NCBI GenBank assembly: GCA_015491895.1
Contig: WFVA01000113.1
Location: 1-41,511, forward strand
Length of the DNA stretch: 41,511 nucleotides
Direction: 5' to 3'
DNA from: Albidovulum sp.
Lineage (GTDB): Bacteria; Pseudomonadota; Alphaproteobacteria; Rhodobacterales; Rhodobacteraceae
The first letter of the stretch is position 1. Each line of letters starts with the position of its first letter. A program made the translations under genes and the position numbers. Positions 1 to 8,205 of this stretch are shown in pieces. The notes below the pieces were generated by a model. It worked only from the letters and a program-made list of their open reading frames with translations, was not told where the DNA came from and made no database searches.

Positions 1-715
1 CCACCCCGCCTTCCTCCCAGAGCCCGCGGGCGAAGAAATGGCCCTGCGCCCCCGCCCAGGCCTCCAGATCGCCGCGCGAGGCAAGAGCGGCAAAGCTTTC
101 CGGGCTGGCACCGAAAACATGGGTTTCGAGAAAGCGCCTGAAAGCGGCAAGGATCGCACGGAGGTGCCGGATCTCGCTCGCGCTGACGACCCGCGTCATC
201 CCGCCGGGCTGGATCGCCATCGTATGCGGCCATTTCCCCGCCATCAGCCCCACCAGATGCAGGAACTGGGCCCGCGCCGGCAGCACATCCTGCACGGCGG
301 TGCCGCGCATGGCGGCAAAACGCGCGGATATATCGCCAAACCATTCCCGCCCCGCATAGATCGGGCGGGTGAAATCGGGCATGAAGAACATGTAGAAATG
401 CGTGAGATGATCGGCGATGTTCTCCGCCGCATGCACGAGATTGGCCGCAAGCCGCCCGTTCGGCGCGGGCGCAAGCCCCTGCGCCTCCGCCAGCGCCGCC
501 GCCGCCGCCACGGACTGGCTCACCGAGCATATGCCGCAGATCCTGGGCGCGATCACCAGGGCATCGCGTGGATCCTTCCCGCGCAGCATCTCTTCGAAGC
601 CGCGATATAGCGGCGAGACGACCTCCGCCGATGCCACCTTGCCCGCGCGGATATCGAGGCGCACCTCGAGATCGCCTTCCACGCGGTTGAACGGGCCGAC
701 GACAAGCCGGCTCAT
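1..715 (-). CDS. hupV: HupV, sensor [NiFe]-hydrogenase large subunit (partial, C-terminus off the left edge)
   Basis: Large, active-site subunit of the cytoplasmic regulatory (H2-sensing) hydrogenase HupUV/HoxBC, which signals hydrogen to the HupT kinase. Only the N-terminal 238 residues are in the window. The N-terminal NiFe motif RICGICSVSQS is at residues 58-68, with ligands Cys60 and Cys63. The gas-channel positions are Ile62 (between those cysteines) and Phe110 (in HFYMFF). These are the bulky pair described in Ralstonia eutropha HoxC (I62/F110) that restricts O2 access. The ATG at 713-715 overlaps the hupU stop (ATGA), so the two subunits are translationally coupled. There is no Tat signal, as expected for a soluble sensor. 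The C-terminal Cys motif cannot be seen. Family assignment is secure. Confidence 0.93.
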   Translation of the reverse strand, partial: MSRLVVGPFNRVEGDLEVRLDIRAGKVASAEVVSPLYRGFEEMLRGKDPRDALVIAPRICGICSVSQSVAAAAALAEAQGLAPAPNGRLAANLVHAAENIADHLTHFYMFFMPDFTRPIYAGREWFGDISARFAAMRGTAVQDVLPARAQFLHLVGLMAGKWPHTMAIQPGGMTRVVSASEIRHLRAILAAFRRFLETHVFGASPESFAALASRGDLEAWAGAQGHFFARGLWEEGGV

Positions 716-1731
716 CGCTTCTTCTTCCGGTAGCGCGGGCGCTCGGGAAAGACCTTCACCCTGTCGGATGTGGCATTCTCCCGCAGACGGCGCGGGGTGG
801 CGGCCTTGGAGAGCGATGCCAGGGCCACGAACCAAGCCTTCGGCATGTCGGTGGGAAGCCCCACGGGAATGCCCGCGATCTTGGGCGTTTCGACGAAGGG
901 ATGCCCCGGCTCCTCGAAGCCCGGCTCGGTGCAGGCGATGCAGGGATAGCCGCCGGTGATGCATGATCCCCTGCCGTTCCAGGGGCGCTTGTTGCAATCG
1001 CCCGCGGCCTGCGTGCCCTTGCAGCCGAGATTCTCCATCATGCAGCCGATCTCGCAGAGATTTTCGGCGCTGGCCTTGTATTCGTAATATTCGTTGCGCG
1101 AGCATCCGTGATGCACCAGCGAGCCGGATATCGCGTGCGGGCGGCCAAAAGCGTCCAGATCCTCTGCCGTCATCTCGCCGGCCGCCACCTGCGCGAGGGT
1201 TTCCGTCACCCAGTCCGGGTGAACGGGGCAGCCGGGAATGTTGATCACCGGCAGGCCGGAGGGATCGCGGAAATCCTTGCCCAGCAGGCCGCCCTTCAGG
1301 CTGCCCTGGAAGCCGAGCCCGCAGGCCTCGCCGGGATTGCCGCCGGTGGTGGTGATGCCGCCATAGGCCGCACAGCTCCCCACCCCGACGACATGGCCCG
1401 CCACCTCCGCGAGATCGGCGATCACGTCCTTCATCGCCCGCCCGCTGCCCGCGAGCATGTGAAAGCGCCCAGTGCCATCGGGCCCCATCATCACCGAGCC
1501 CTCGAGGCACAGGATATCGAGGCGCAGGCGGCCATCGAGGATTTCCGCGATGATCGCGCCCGCTTCGCGCCCGGTCTGAAGGCTGAGCGCCGGATGCCAG
1601 AGGATGTTGATCCCCGCCGCCTCGAAGGCGGTCAGGAAATCGGGCGCCTCGGCGCACATGAGGGAGAGCGTGCAGCCACCGCAGCCGCCCGACTGCAGCC
1701 ACAGCATGTTGCGGGTGTTTGCCGTGCTCAT
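712..1731 (-). CDS. hupU: HupU, sensor [NiFe]-hydrogenase small subunit
   Basis: Small, Fe-S subunit (339 aa) of the regulatory hydrogenase, partner of HupV. It starts directly with the mature-type fold and has no twin-arginine leader, unlike HupS, so it should stay in the cytoplasm. The proximal-cluster motif is GGCGGCTLSLMC near residues 14-25. It lacks the additional cysteine that HupS has between the first two ligands, so a standard [4Fe-4S] proximal cluster is expected. Further Cys/His ligands follow in GSCAAYGG, PGCPVHPDW, HHGCSRNEY and the Cys-rich C-terminal third. It ends in a basic tail rich in Arg and Lys. The start overlaps the hupT stop (ATGA), and its own stop overlaps the hupV start. 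Confidence 0.95.
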   Translation of the reverse strand: MSTANTRNMLWLQSGGCGGCTLSLMCAEAPDFLTAFEAAGINILWHPALSLQTGREAGAIIAEILDGRLRLDILCLEGSVMMGPDGTGRFHMLAGSGRAMKDVIADLAEVAGHVVGVGSCAAYGGITTTGGNPGEACGLGFQGSLKGGLLGKDFRDPSGLPVINIPGCPVHPDWVTETLAQVAAGEMTAEDLDAFGRPHAISGSLVHHGCSRNEYYEYKASAENLCEIGCMMENLGCKGTQAAGDCNKRPWNGRGSCITGGYPCIACTEPGFEEPGHPFVETPKIAGIPVGLPTDMPKAWFVALASLSKAATPRRLRENATSDRVKVFPERPRYRKKKR

Positions 1732-3173
1732 GCCCCCTCCTTCGCCATTCCATGGCGCGCCGGCGCTCCCTCCGCCTTTGCACCGGTGGCCGCTCCTTCC
1801 TCATCGGCAGGGAAGCAAAGCGTGAAGCAGGCCCCCCCGCCGGCGCGATCCCGCACCGAAAGGCTGGCGCCGATTTCATCCGCCATGCGATAGCTCACAT
1901 AGAGGCCAAGCCCCGTGCCCTGCCCGACCGGCTTCGTGGTGAAGAAAGGCTCGAACACCTTGCCCATGTGTTCGGCCGCGATCCCGGGGCCGTTGTCCTC
2001 CACCGAAATGCACAGCCCGCCATCTTCGCTGACCGCGCCGATACGGATCCGCCCGCCCCCGCGGCCACCCAGCGCATCGATCGCGTTCTGCACCAGATTG
2101 ACGAGGATCTGATGCAGATAGCCCCGCTTGGCGCGCAGCCGCAGCTCATCCGGGATTTCGATCGAGACGGCGGGCCGGTGGCGCGCCCCGCGCAACACCC
2201 AGCTGACCGCCGTCTCGATGACCGGGCGAAGGGCGAATTCCTCCTTCGGCTCCTTGCGCGTGCCGGAAAACCTGCGCAGATCCTGAACGATCTCGCTGAC
2301 CCTTTCGGCCCCTTCCAGCGTGCCTTCCACAAGCGGGCCGATATCGCGCGCGATGCGATCCATGCCGAGCTCCTCGCGCAGGCGCCGCATTTCCCCGGGC
2401 GTCATTTCCCCGGCGGTTGCATCGAGATAGCGGGTGATCTTCTCGCCATAGCTCTTCAGCGCGTGCATGTTGCCGAAGATGAAGCTGATGGGATTGTTGA
2501 GCTCATGCGCAACCCCCGCCACCAGCCGTCCGAGCGCGGCCATCTTCTCGGAGCTGACGAGGTGCTTCTGCGCGGTCTCGAAATTCTTCAGGGCGGCATC
2601 GAGCTCGCGATAGGCCCGCTGAAGCTCGCCCATCGGCCGGCCGATCAGCACCAGGCCCACCAGCCTGTTGCGATGATCGCGCCGGGGTGCGCAATTGATC
2701 GAGATCGGCACCGGCTCCCCCTCGCCGGTGCGCACCAGAACCTCGCAATCGGAAAATCCCTGCCGGGCGGCGAGATGGCGCGTGAACCGGGCCTGCGTTT
2801 CCTCGTCCTCCCCGCACAGGATATCCGTGAGCGGACGCCCCACGAGCGCCTCCCTGCCAAGGCCCGTCAGGCGTTCGAGCGCGGCGTTGACCTGCTGGAT
2901 CACCCCGTCGGTATCGCAGACGATCATCAGATCGCTCATCGCCTCCATCACGCTGGCGATGAAATCCTGCGCCGCCTCGAGCTCCTCGTTCTTCCTTTCA
3001 AGCTGGACCTGGGATTCCAGAAGCTCGGCATAGACGCGATCCATCTGATGGATCACCTCGATCCATGCCTCCTCCCCCGCGGCGGCGAGGCCGAGCTCCG
3101 CCGCCTGCGGCCGGGCCTCTCGTGTCACCACATCACTGTGCGAACCGGGATGTGCCGCCTCTCCTGCCGCCAT
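1728..3173 (-). CDS. hupT: HupT, PAS sensor histidine kinase of the H2-sensing pathway
   Basis: Soluble histidine kinase (481 aa). In the known systems it receives the hydrogen signal from HupUV and phosphorylates HupR. In order it has a predicted coiled coil at about 45-70, a PAS domain at about 70-185, a HisKA box with the phospho-accepting His223 (in VAGVAHELNNP), and a HATPase_c domain with an N box (LVNLVQNAID) and G boxes (VEDNGPGI and GTGLGLY). No membrane segment is present. I chose the ATG at 3171-3173 because a GAGG lies about 10 nt upstream. A longer frame to 3302 would run 119 nt into hupR. The gap to hupR is 10 nt, and the 3' end overlaps hupU by ATGA. His223 is close to the phospho-accepting His known for R. 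capsulatus HupT. Confidence 0.93.
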   Translation of the reverse strand: MAAGEAAHPGSHSDVVTREARPQAAELGLAAAGEEAWIEVIHQMDRVYAELLESQVQLERKNEELEAAQDFIASVMEAMSDLMIVCDTDGVIQQVNAALERLTGLGREALVGRPLTDILCGEDEETQARFTRHLAARQGFSDCEVLVRTGEGEPVPISINCAPRRDHRNRLVGLVLIGRPMGELQRAYRELDAALKNFETAQKHLVSSEKMAALGRLVAGVAHELNNPISFIFGNMHALKSYGEKITRYLDATAGEMTPGEMRRLREELGMDRIARDIGPLVEGTLEGAERVSEIVQDLRRFSGTRKEPKEEFALRPVIETAVSWVLRGARHRPAVSIEIPDELRLRAKRGYLHQILVNLVQNAIDALGGRGGGRIRIGAVSEDGGLCISVEDNGPGIAAEHMGKVFEPFFTTKPVGQGTGLGLYVSYRMADEIGASLSVRDRAGGGACFTLCFPADEEGAATGAKAEGAPARHGMAKEGA

Positions 3174-3183
3174 GCTCAGATCC

Positions 3184-4710
3184 TCATCCCGCCGCGATCT
3201 TTCCGCCGCTTCCGGCCGCGGCGGAAGGCAGGGGCGCGGCATCCTCTTCTTCCTCATCCTCCCGGCCGAGGCCGTAACGGGCAAGCTTGCCGCGCAGGCC
3301 AACCCGCGAAAGCCCCAGCTCGCGCGCCGCCTTGCTCTTGTTCCAGCGGTGGCGGATCAGCGCCTCGCGCAGGATCTTCACCTCGATCTCCTCGATGCGC
3401 TCCTTCAGCGTGCGCCCCGTGCCCGAAAGGATCGCCAGATCATCCTCGCCTTCGGGCGAGGCGCCCATGAGCACCCTGGGCGAAAGGAGATCCGCCCCCA
3501 GGAGCCCCCCTTCCGGCCCCATGACCAGCATCCGCTCGATCTCGTTCTGCATCTCGCGCACGTTCCCCGGCCAGGAATAGCGCTTCATGCAGGAAAGCGC
3601 CTCGGGCGAGAAGCCCTCCACCTTCTTGTCGAGCCGGTTCATGGCCTGATTGAGCAGGAAATTGGCCAGGATCGGGATATCCTCGCGCCGCTCGCGCAGG
3701 GGCGGGATATGGATGCACACGCCGGCAAGGCGGAAATAGAGATCCTTCCTCAGCCGCCCCGCTCGCACCTCTTCCTCGAGGTTCTTCTGGCTGCTCGCGA
3801 TGATGCGCACATCCACCTTGCGCGTCTGGTTCGAGCCCACGGGGCGCAGCTCGCCCTCCTGCAGCACCCGCAGAAGACGGACCTGAAAGGCCGGCGGCAT
3901 GGCGCCGATCTCATCGAGGAAGATCGTGCCCCCCGAGGCGCGCTCGAGAAGCCCGGTGTAATCCTGCACCGCGCTCGGCAGCGCGCCCTTCCTGTAGCCG
4001 AAAAGCTCCGCCTCGAGCACCTCCTGGGGCATGTCGCCGCAATTCTGGACGAGGAAAGGCTTGTTCCAGCGCAGCGAATTGTAGTGAATCGCCCGGGCCA
4101 CGAGCTCCTTGCCGGTGCCCGATTCGCCGGTAATCAGGACCGAGAGATCATAGGGCGCGATCTGCACCAGCGTATCGCAGATGCGGTTCATCGGGCTGGT
4201 TTTCGAGCGGATGATGCCGTCATCGAAATTGTATTGCCGCCGCAGGCTCTGGCGCCGCTCGCCCACCTTCTTCTTCGCGGCGCTGGCGGAGAGCTTCAGC
4301 TCGATGGCCAGCAATTCGTTCTGGCGCTGCAGATCGAACATGGCCGCCGCGTTGCGCAGCACGTGGATGAGCTTTTCCGGCTTCCACGGCTTGGTGATGT
4401 AGTGATAGATGCCCGCATCATTGAGGCCCGAGATGATGTCATCGGCATCCGTATAGCCGGAAATGATGATGCGGATCACATCCGGCCATTTCTCCCGCAC
4501 CTCGATCAGGAACTCCACGCCGCTCTTTTCGGGCATGCGCTGATCGCAAAGGATGATCTGCACCCAGTTTTCCGCCAGCAGCCTTTCCGCCTCGGCGGTG
4601 CTTTCCGCCAGCAGCACATCGAATTCCTCGTTCAGGTTGCGCTCGAGCGATTCCAGCGAGCGCAGTTCGTCATCGACGATCAGGATGGTGGGCTTGCCGG
4701 CGGGGCTCAT
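3184..4710 (-). CDS. hupR: HupR/HoxA-type response regulator, NtrC family without GAFTGA
   Basis: DNA-binding response regulator (508 aa) for hydrogenase genes. The receiver domain (about 5-125) has Asp13/Asp14 and the phospho-acceptor Asp56 (in LCDQRMP). The central AAA+ domain has an intact Walker A (GESGTGKE) and Walker B (GGTIFLDEIG). A Fis-type helix-turn-helix lies at the C-terminus (KSKAARELGLSRVGLRGKL). The loop that should read GAFTGA reads GALPSA, so it probably cannot engage sigma-54. This fits R. capsulatus HupR, which works with the housekeeping RNA polymerase and activates in its unphosphorylated form. The start was chosen at 4708-4710 because it overlaps the hypX stop (ATGA). 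The longer frame to 4785 would extend into hypX. Confidence 0.93.
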   Translation of the reverse strand: MSPAGKPTILIVDDELRSLESLERNLNEEFDVLLAESTAEAERLLAENWVQIILCDQRMPEKSGVEFLIEVREKWPDVIRIIISGYTDADDIISGLNDAGIYHYITKPWKPEKLIHVLRNAAAMFDLQRQNELLAIELKLSASAAKKKVGERRQSLRRQYNFDDGIIRSKTSPMNRICDTLVQIAPYDLSVLITGESGTGKELVARAIHYNSLRWNKPFLVQNCGDMPQEVLEAELFGYRKGALPSAVQDYTGLLERASGGTIFLDEIGAMPPAFQVRLLRVLQEGELRPVGSNQTRKVDVRIIASSQKNLEEEVRAGRLRKDLYFRLAGVCIHIPPLRERREDIPILANFLLNQAMNRLDKKVEGFSPEALSCMKRYSWPGNVREMQNEIERMLVMGPEGGLLGADLLSPRVLMGASPEGEDDLAILSGTGRTLKERIEEIEVKILREALIRHRWNKSKAARELGLSRVGLRGKLARYGLGREDEEEEDAAPLPSAAAGSGGKIAAG

Positions 4711-6392
4711 GATGCGATCCTCCCGGGATGTGAAAGGCGCTTGTCGCGGTGGCGGGCGAGGGTCAGCGGCGTGCGGGATTTGCACACCTTGTGAACGAAA
4801 TTGTAGCGCGCCACGTGATAGCTCGGATCGAAGCCGTAGAAATTGCGGTGCATCTCGGCCAGCTCATGCGCCCGGTAATCCGCCAGCGGCCGCGCCGCCT
4901 CGTCGGCGGCGCGACGGGCATTGCGGCTTTCCAGCAGCGCCGCGAAGCCCTCCCCGGCAAGCGCCCCGGCGCGGCGGGCAACCTCGGCATCGAAATCGGC
5001 GCGATCACGCCCGAAGGCGGCATCCGCCAGCCCGAGTTCCACCGCCTCCCGAGCCCCCATCGGCAGCCGCGCCTCGGCGATGCGCGCGGCATTCTGCGCG
5101 CCGCAACAGCGCGGCAGGAGATAGGTCCAGAATTCAGAGCCGTAGAGATTGCCCATGTCCTTGTAATGGGGATTGAGCACCACCGCGCTGCGCAGCCAGA
5201 CGAAATCGCAGGCCCGCGCCAGAAACACCCCGCCAGCCCCGGCATTGCCGCGCATCGCGGCCACGCTGATATGGCTTTGCGTGCGGATGATGGCCTCGGC
5301 CAGATCGTCCATGGCATTGATGTTGCGCCAGGATTCATCGGCCGGCGAGGGGGCCGCCTCGATGATGTTGAGGTGGATGCCGTTGCTCCAGAAATCATCG
5401 CCCCCCTCGAGCACGATCACCCGCGTCGGCCGCCTGCAGGCCTCCCGCCAGGCCGCCAGCAGGCGCTCGCATTGCGCGCTCGACATGGCGCCATTGTAGA
5501 AATTGAACCGCAGGAAGCCCACGTCCCCCGCTTCGCGATAGGTGATCTCGCGGTAGCCCTGTTCGCTGTCGAGCGGGATTTCGGGCACGTCGGGATCAAG
5601 GAGGCGCGTGGCCGGTAGCTTGAACGTATGCCGGCCCGCGGGATCGCGCATGTGGCCGATCCACACGGCCCCGTCCGCCGTCGCGCGGCAGATCGCGGGG
5701 CCGGAGCGGGCGATGATCTCGCCCGGCCTGCCCTGCAGCCCCGGCGCCGGGTGTCCGTCATGCAGGAAGAACGCGCCATCGCGCACACCGGGCACGCCAT
5801 CGCTGGCGCGCAGCTTGCGCAAGACAAGTTCGGTGCTGTCCTCTGCCCAATCTATCTTCCTGTCGCTCTGGCGCACCGGCGGTTGCAGGCGCCCGCGCAC
5901 ATCCCGCGCGCCGTAATCGAGCGGGCGGGGCGCCACCCCGCGCTCGATCTTCTCCAGCGCCTCGAAGATCGCCTCGAGCGCGCCATCGGCCACCTCGCCG
6001 CGATAGAGGCTCGATTTCGTGGCCGCGCGCATGGGGAATTCGCGGCTCGCCCAGATCGGCCCCGCGTCCATCTCCGCTTCCGCCTGCAGCACCGTGACCC
6101 CCCAGCGCTCCTCGCCGCGCAAGATCGCCCAATCGAGCGCCGAGGGGCCGCGATCGCCGATGATGCCGGGATGGACGATCAGGCAGAGATGCGCCTTCCA
6201 GATATCTTCCGGGATGGCCCGCTTGAGATAGGGCGCGAGGATCAGATCGGGGCGGAAAAGCGCCACCGCCTCGCGGGTGGTTTCATCGTTGATGTCGAAC
6301 TCGATGCTGACATCATGCCCCGCCGCCTCCAGCTCCACGAAAACCCTCTGCGAGAGGGAATTGAAGGCATGGATCAGCAGCAGGATGCGCAT
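4707..6392 (-). CDS. hypX: HypX/HoxX, CO-ligand synthesis enzyme for [NiFe]-hydrogenase under air
   Basis: Two-domain maturation protein (561 aa). From family knowledge it turns formyl-tetrahydrofolate via formyl-CoA into the CO ligand of the NiFe site when oxygen is present. The N-terminal formyltransferase-like half has HPGIIGDRGPSALDW at residues 74-88. The C-terminal half is an enoyl-CoA-hydratase/crotonase fold, with GGDDFWSNGIHLN and the oxyanion-type segment MRGNAGAGGVFLA, followed by a conserved Lys/Arg-rich tail. It sits inside the operon between the nickel transporter and hupR, overlapping the former by TGATG and the latter by ATGA. Its presence fits a hydrogenase that is assembled and works aerobically. 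Confidence 0.93.
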   Translation of the reverse strand: MRILLLIHAFNSLSQRVFVELEAAGHDVSIEFDINDETTREAVALFRPDLILAPYLKRAIPEDIWKAHLCLIVHPGIIGDRGPSALDWAILRGEERWGVTVLQAEAEMDAGPIWASREFPMRAATKSSLYRGEVADGALEAIFEALEKIERGVAPRPLDYGARDVRGRLQPPVRQSDRKIDWAEDSTELVLRKLRASDGVPGVRDGAFFLHDGHPAPGLQGRPGEIIARSGPAICRATADGAVWIGHMRDPAGRHTFKLPATRLLDPDVPEIPLDSEQGYREITYREAGDVGFLRFNFYNGAMSSAQCERLLAAWREACRRPTRVIVLEGGDDFWSNGIHLNIIEAAPSPADESWRNINAMDDLAEAIIRTQSHISVAAMRGNAGAGGVFLARACDFVWLRSAVVLNPHYKDMGNLYGSEFWTYLLPRCCGAQNAARIAEARLPMGAREAVELGLADAAFGRDRADFDAEVARRAGALAGEGFAALLESRNARRAADEAARPLADYRAHELAEMHRNFYGFDPSYHVARYNFVHKVCKSRTPLTLARHRDKRLSHPGRIAS

Positions 6393-7144
6393 CAGCCGGC
6401 CCCCGCTGCAGCCCCGGCCGGATCCGCAGCCTCTGCAGCCCCGGCAAGCGCCGGCGCGAATTCCGCCATGTGGGTCATGCCGATATAAATCGCCAGCCCC
6501 GCAACCGCCAGCTGCAGCACCGTCAGGACGCGCCCGGCCGAAGCCTCGGCAAGGCCGAGCGGCCAGGAGGCCGCCCAGGTGAGGAAGGCCATGCCGAGGA
6601 CCGAGCCGATCCCGAAGATCGCCACATAAAGCATGGCCACGGCCGCGCTCCCGCTCGCAGCCGCCGCCAGCGCCACCAGCCCCGCTGAGCCCGCCGCCCC
6701 ATGCGCAAGCCCCACGGCGAAGGCCCGCGGCGAGAAGGAGAAATGGGCGTGATCATGCGGATCGCGGGCATGGGGAAGCGTGCTTGCGGCATGGGAATGG
6801 GCATGCAGATGCGGCCCCTCGCCGTGATCGTGGACATGAAAGTGGATGCGCTTTCGCCACAGCTTCCACAGCACATGCGCCCCGAGCCCGACAAGCATCA
6901 CCCCCACGGCGAATTCAAGCCCTGCATAGGCCCGCGCGCTCAGCGCATAGCCGAACGCCAGCACCGGCAGAGAGAGGAGGAAAAGCGTCGTCGTGTGGCC
7001 CATGCCCCAGCTCGCGCCGAGAAAGGCAAGCCGCTTCGGCGTGGCCCTGCCGTCTGACGCCAGCGTGCCCACGGCGGCGATGTGATCGGCCTCCATCGCA
7101 TGTGCCATGCCGAGGAAGAACCCGAGGATCAGAAAGCTCAGCAT
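6392..7144 (-). CDS. NicO/UreH-type nickel transporter
   Basis: Polytopic membrane protein (250 aa, about six hydrophobic segments) of the nickel/cobalt transporter group. It begins MLSFLILGFFLGMAHAMEAD. Helix 1 carries the HX4DH signature (His15, Asp20, His21) used for Ni2+ binding in this group. A cytoplasmic-type loop at about residues 101-134 is extremely rich in His and Asp, a likely metal-binding stretch. Its place between hypE and hypX (TGATG overlaps on both sides) indicates that it supplies nickel for hydrogenase maturation, taking the place of HupE, which is absent here. Import rather than export is inferred from context. The short start at 7142-7144 is used because it overlaps the hypE stop. 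Confidence 0.85.
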   Translation of the reverse strand: MLSFLILGFFLGMAHAMEADHIAAVGTLASDGRATPKRLAFLGASWGMGHTTTLFLLSLPVLAFGYALSARAYAGLEFAVGVMLVGLGAHVLWKLWRKRIHFHVHDHGEGPHLHAHSHAASTLPHARDPHDHAHFSFSPRAFAVGLAHGAAGSAGLVALAAAASGSAAVAMLYVAIFGIGSVLGMAFLTWAASWPLGLAEASAGRVLTVLQLAVAGLAIYIGMTHMAEFAPALAGAAEAADPAGAAAGAG

Positions 7145-8205
7145 CAGCAGATCCTCGGCAGTTGTTCGCCGGCGAGCCAATCCACGATCCGGGTGCCGCC
7201 AAAGCCCGTTTCCATTGTCACGAATCCCATGTCGTCCTCCACTACCCGGCCGATGATTGCCGCCTCCCGCCCTAGCGGATGGGCCCGCATCACCGCAAGC
7301 AGTTCCTCCGCCCGCGCCGCCGGGCAGAAGGCCACGAGCTTGCCCTCATTGGCCACATAGAGGGGATCGAGGCCCAGAAGCTCGCAGGCCGCGTCCACCT
7401 CGGGGCGCATCGGGATCGCCTCCTCATCGAGCTTCATGCCCACCTTCGCCTGCCAGGCGATCTCGTTGAGGGTGGCGGCGAGCCCCCCGCGGGTGGGATC
7501 GCGCATCGCGTGGATTTCCGGCACCGCCGCGATCATCTCCGCCACCAGCCCGTGCAGCGCCGCGCTGTCGGAGGTGATTTCGGTTTCGAAGGCGAGATTC
7601 TCGCGGCTCGACATGATCGCAACCCCGTGTTCGCCGATCGCCCCGTTGATCAGGATCGCATCCCCGGGCCGGACATTCGCGCCCGAGAGTTCCACCCCAT
7701 CGGGCACCACCCCGATCCCGGTGGTGGTGATGAACACCCCATCGCCCTTGCCCCGCTCCACGACCTTGGTATCGCCCGTCACCACCGGCACGCCGGCCTC
7801 CTTCGCGGCCTGGGCCATGGAGATCACGATCCGCTCGAGATCGGCGAGCGCAAAGCCCTCCTCGAGGATGAAACCGGCCGAGAGATAGAGCGGGCGCGCG
7901 CCTGACATGGCCACGTCATTGATCGTTCCATGCACCGAGAGCGAGCCGATATCGCCGCCCGGAAAGAACAGCGGGCTCACCACATGGCCGTCCACGCTCA
8001 TCACCATCCGCCCCGGCGGCGGCGAAAACAGCGCCTGATCGTTGCCCTGGCGCAAGAGCTCGTTGTCGAAATGGCGCGCGAAAAGCTCCTCGATCAGCTG
8101 CGCCATGGCGCGCCCGCCCGAGCCGTGGGTCATGTCCACCTTGGCGGTGCGCATGTTGATACGGGTGGGGAAACGCTTTTCCATCAGTTTCGCGGGGCGG
8201 TTCAT
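7144..8205 (-). CDS. hypE: HypE, hydrogenase maturation factor (thiocyanate/cyanide donor)
   Basis: HypE (353 aa) dehydrates the carbamoylated C-terminal cysteine to a thiocyanate and passes CN to the iron held by HypC-HypD. It has the AIR-synthase/PurM-like fold, with the N-terminal glycine motif MTHGSGGRAM and SVDGHVV, and ATP-binding segments such as VTGDTKVV and MRDPTRGGLAATLNE. The C-terminus is the diagnostic PRIC with the reactive terminal Cys. The start at 8203-8205 overlaps the hypD stop by ATGA and gives MNRPAKLMEK, about the family length. A longer frame reaching 8499 would run into hypD. Confidence 0.97.
   Translation of the reverse strand: MNRPAKLMEKRFPTRINMRTAKVDMTHGSGGRAMAQLIEELFARHFDNELLRQGNDQALFSPPPGRMVMSVDGHVVSPLFFPGGDIGSLSVHGTINDVAMSGARPLYLSAGFILEEGFALADLERIVISMAQAAKEAGVPVVTGDTKVVERGKGDGVFITTTGIGVVPDGVELSGANVRPGDAILINGAIGEHGVAIMSSRENLAFETEITSDSAALHGLVAEMIAAVPEIHAMRDPTRGGLAATLNEIAWQAKVGMKLDEEAIPMRPEVDAACELLGLDPLYVANEGKLVAFCPAARAEELLAVMRAHPLGREAAIIGRVVEDDMGFVTMETGFGGTRIVDWLAGEQLPRIC

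Noticed and set aside
1719-3470. Long open frame on the plus strand across hupT
   Set aside because: It is antisense to hupT/hupR and has the Arg/Pro/His-rich composition of a high-GC shadow frame, with no domain. The same applies to other long plus-strand frames such as 12589-14331, 20541-22481 and 34130-36952.
6392-7144. HupE nickel permease
   Set aside because: Length, the HX4DH motif in helix 1 and the His-rich loop fit the NicO/UreH group, not the shorter HupE/UreJ family.
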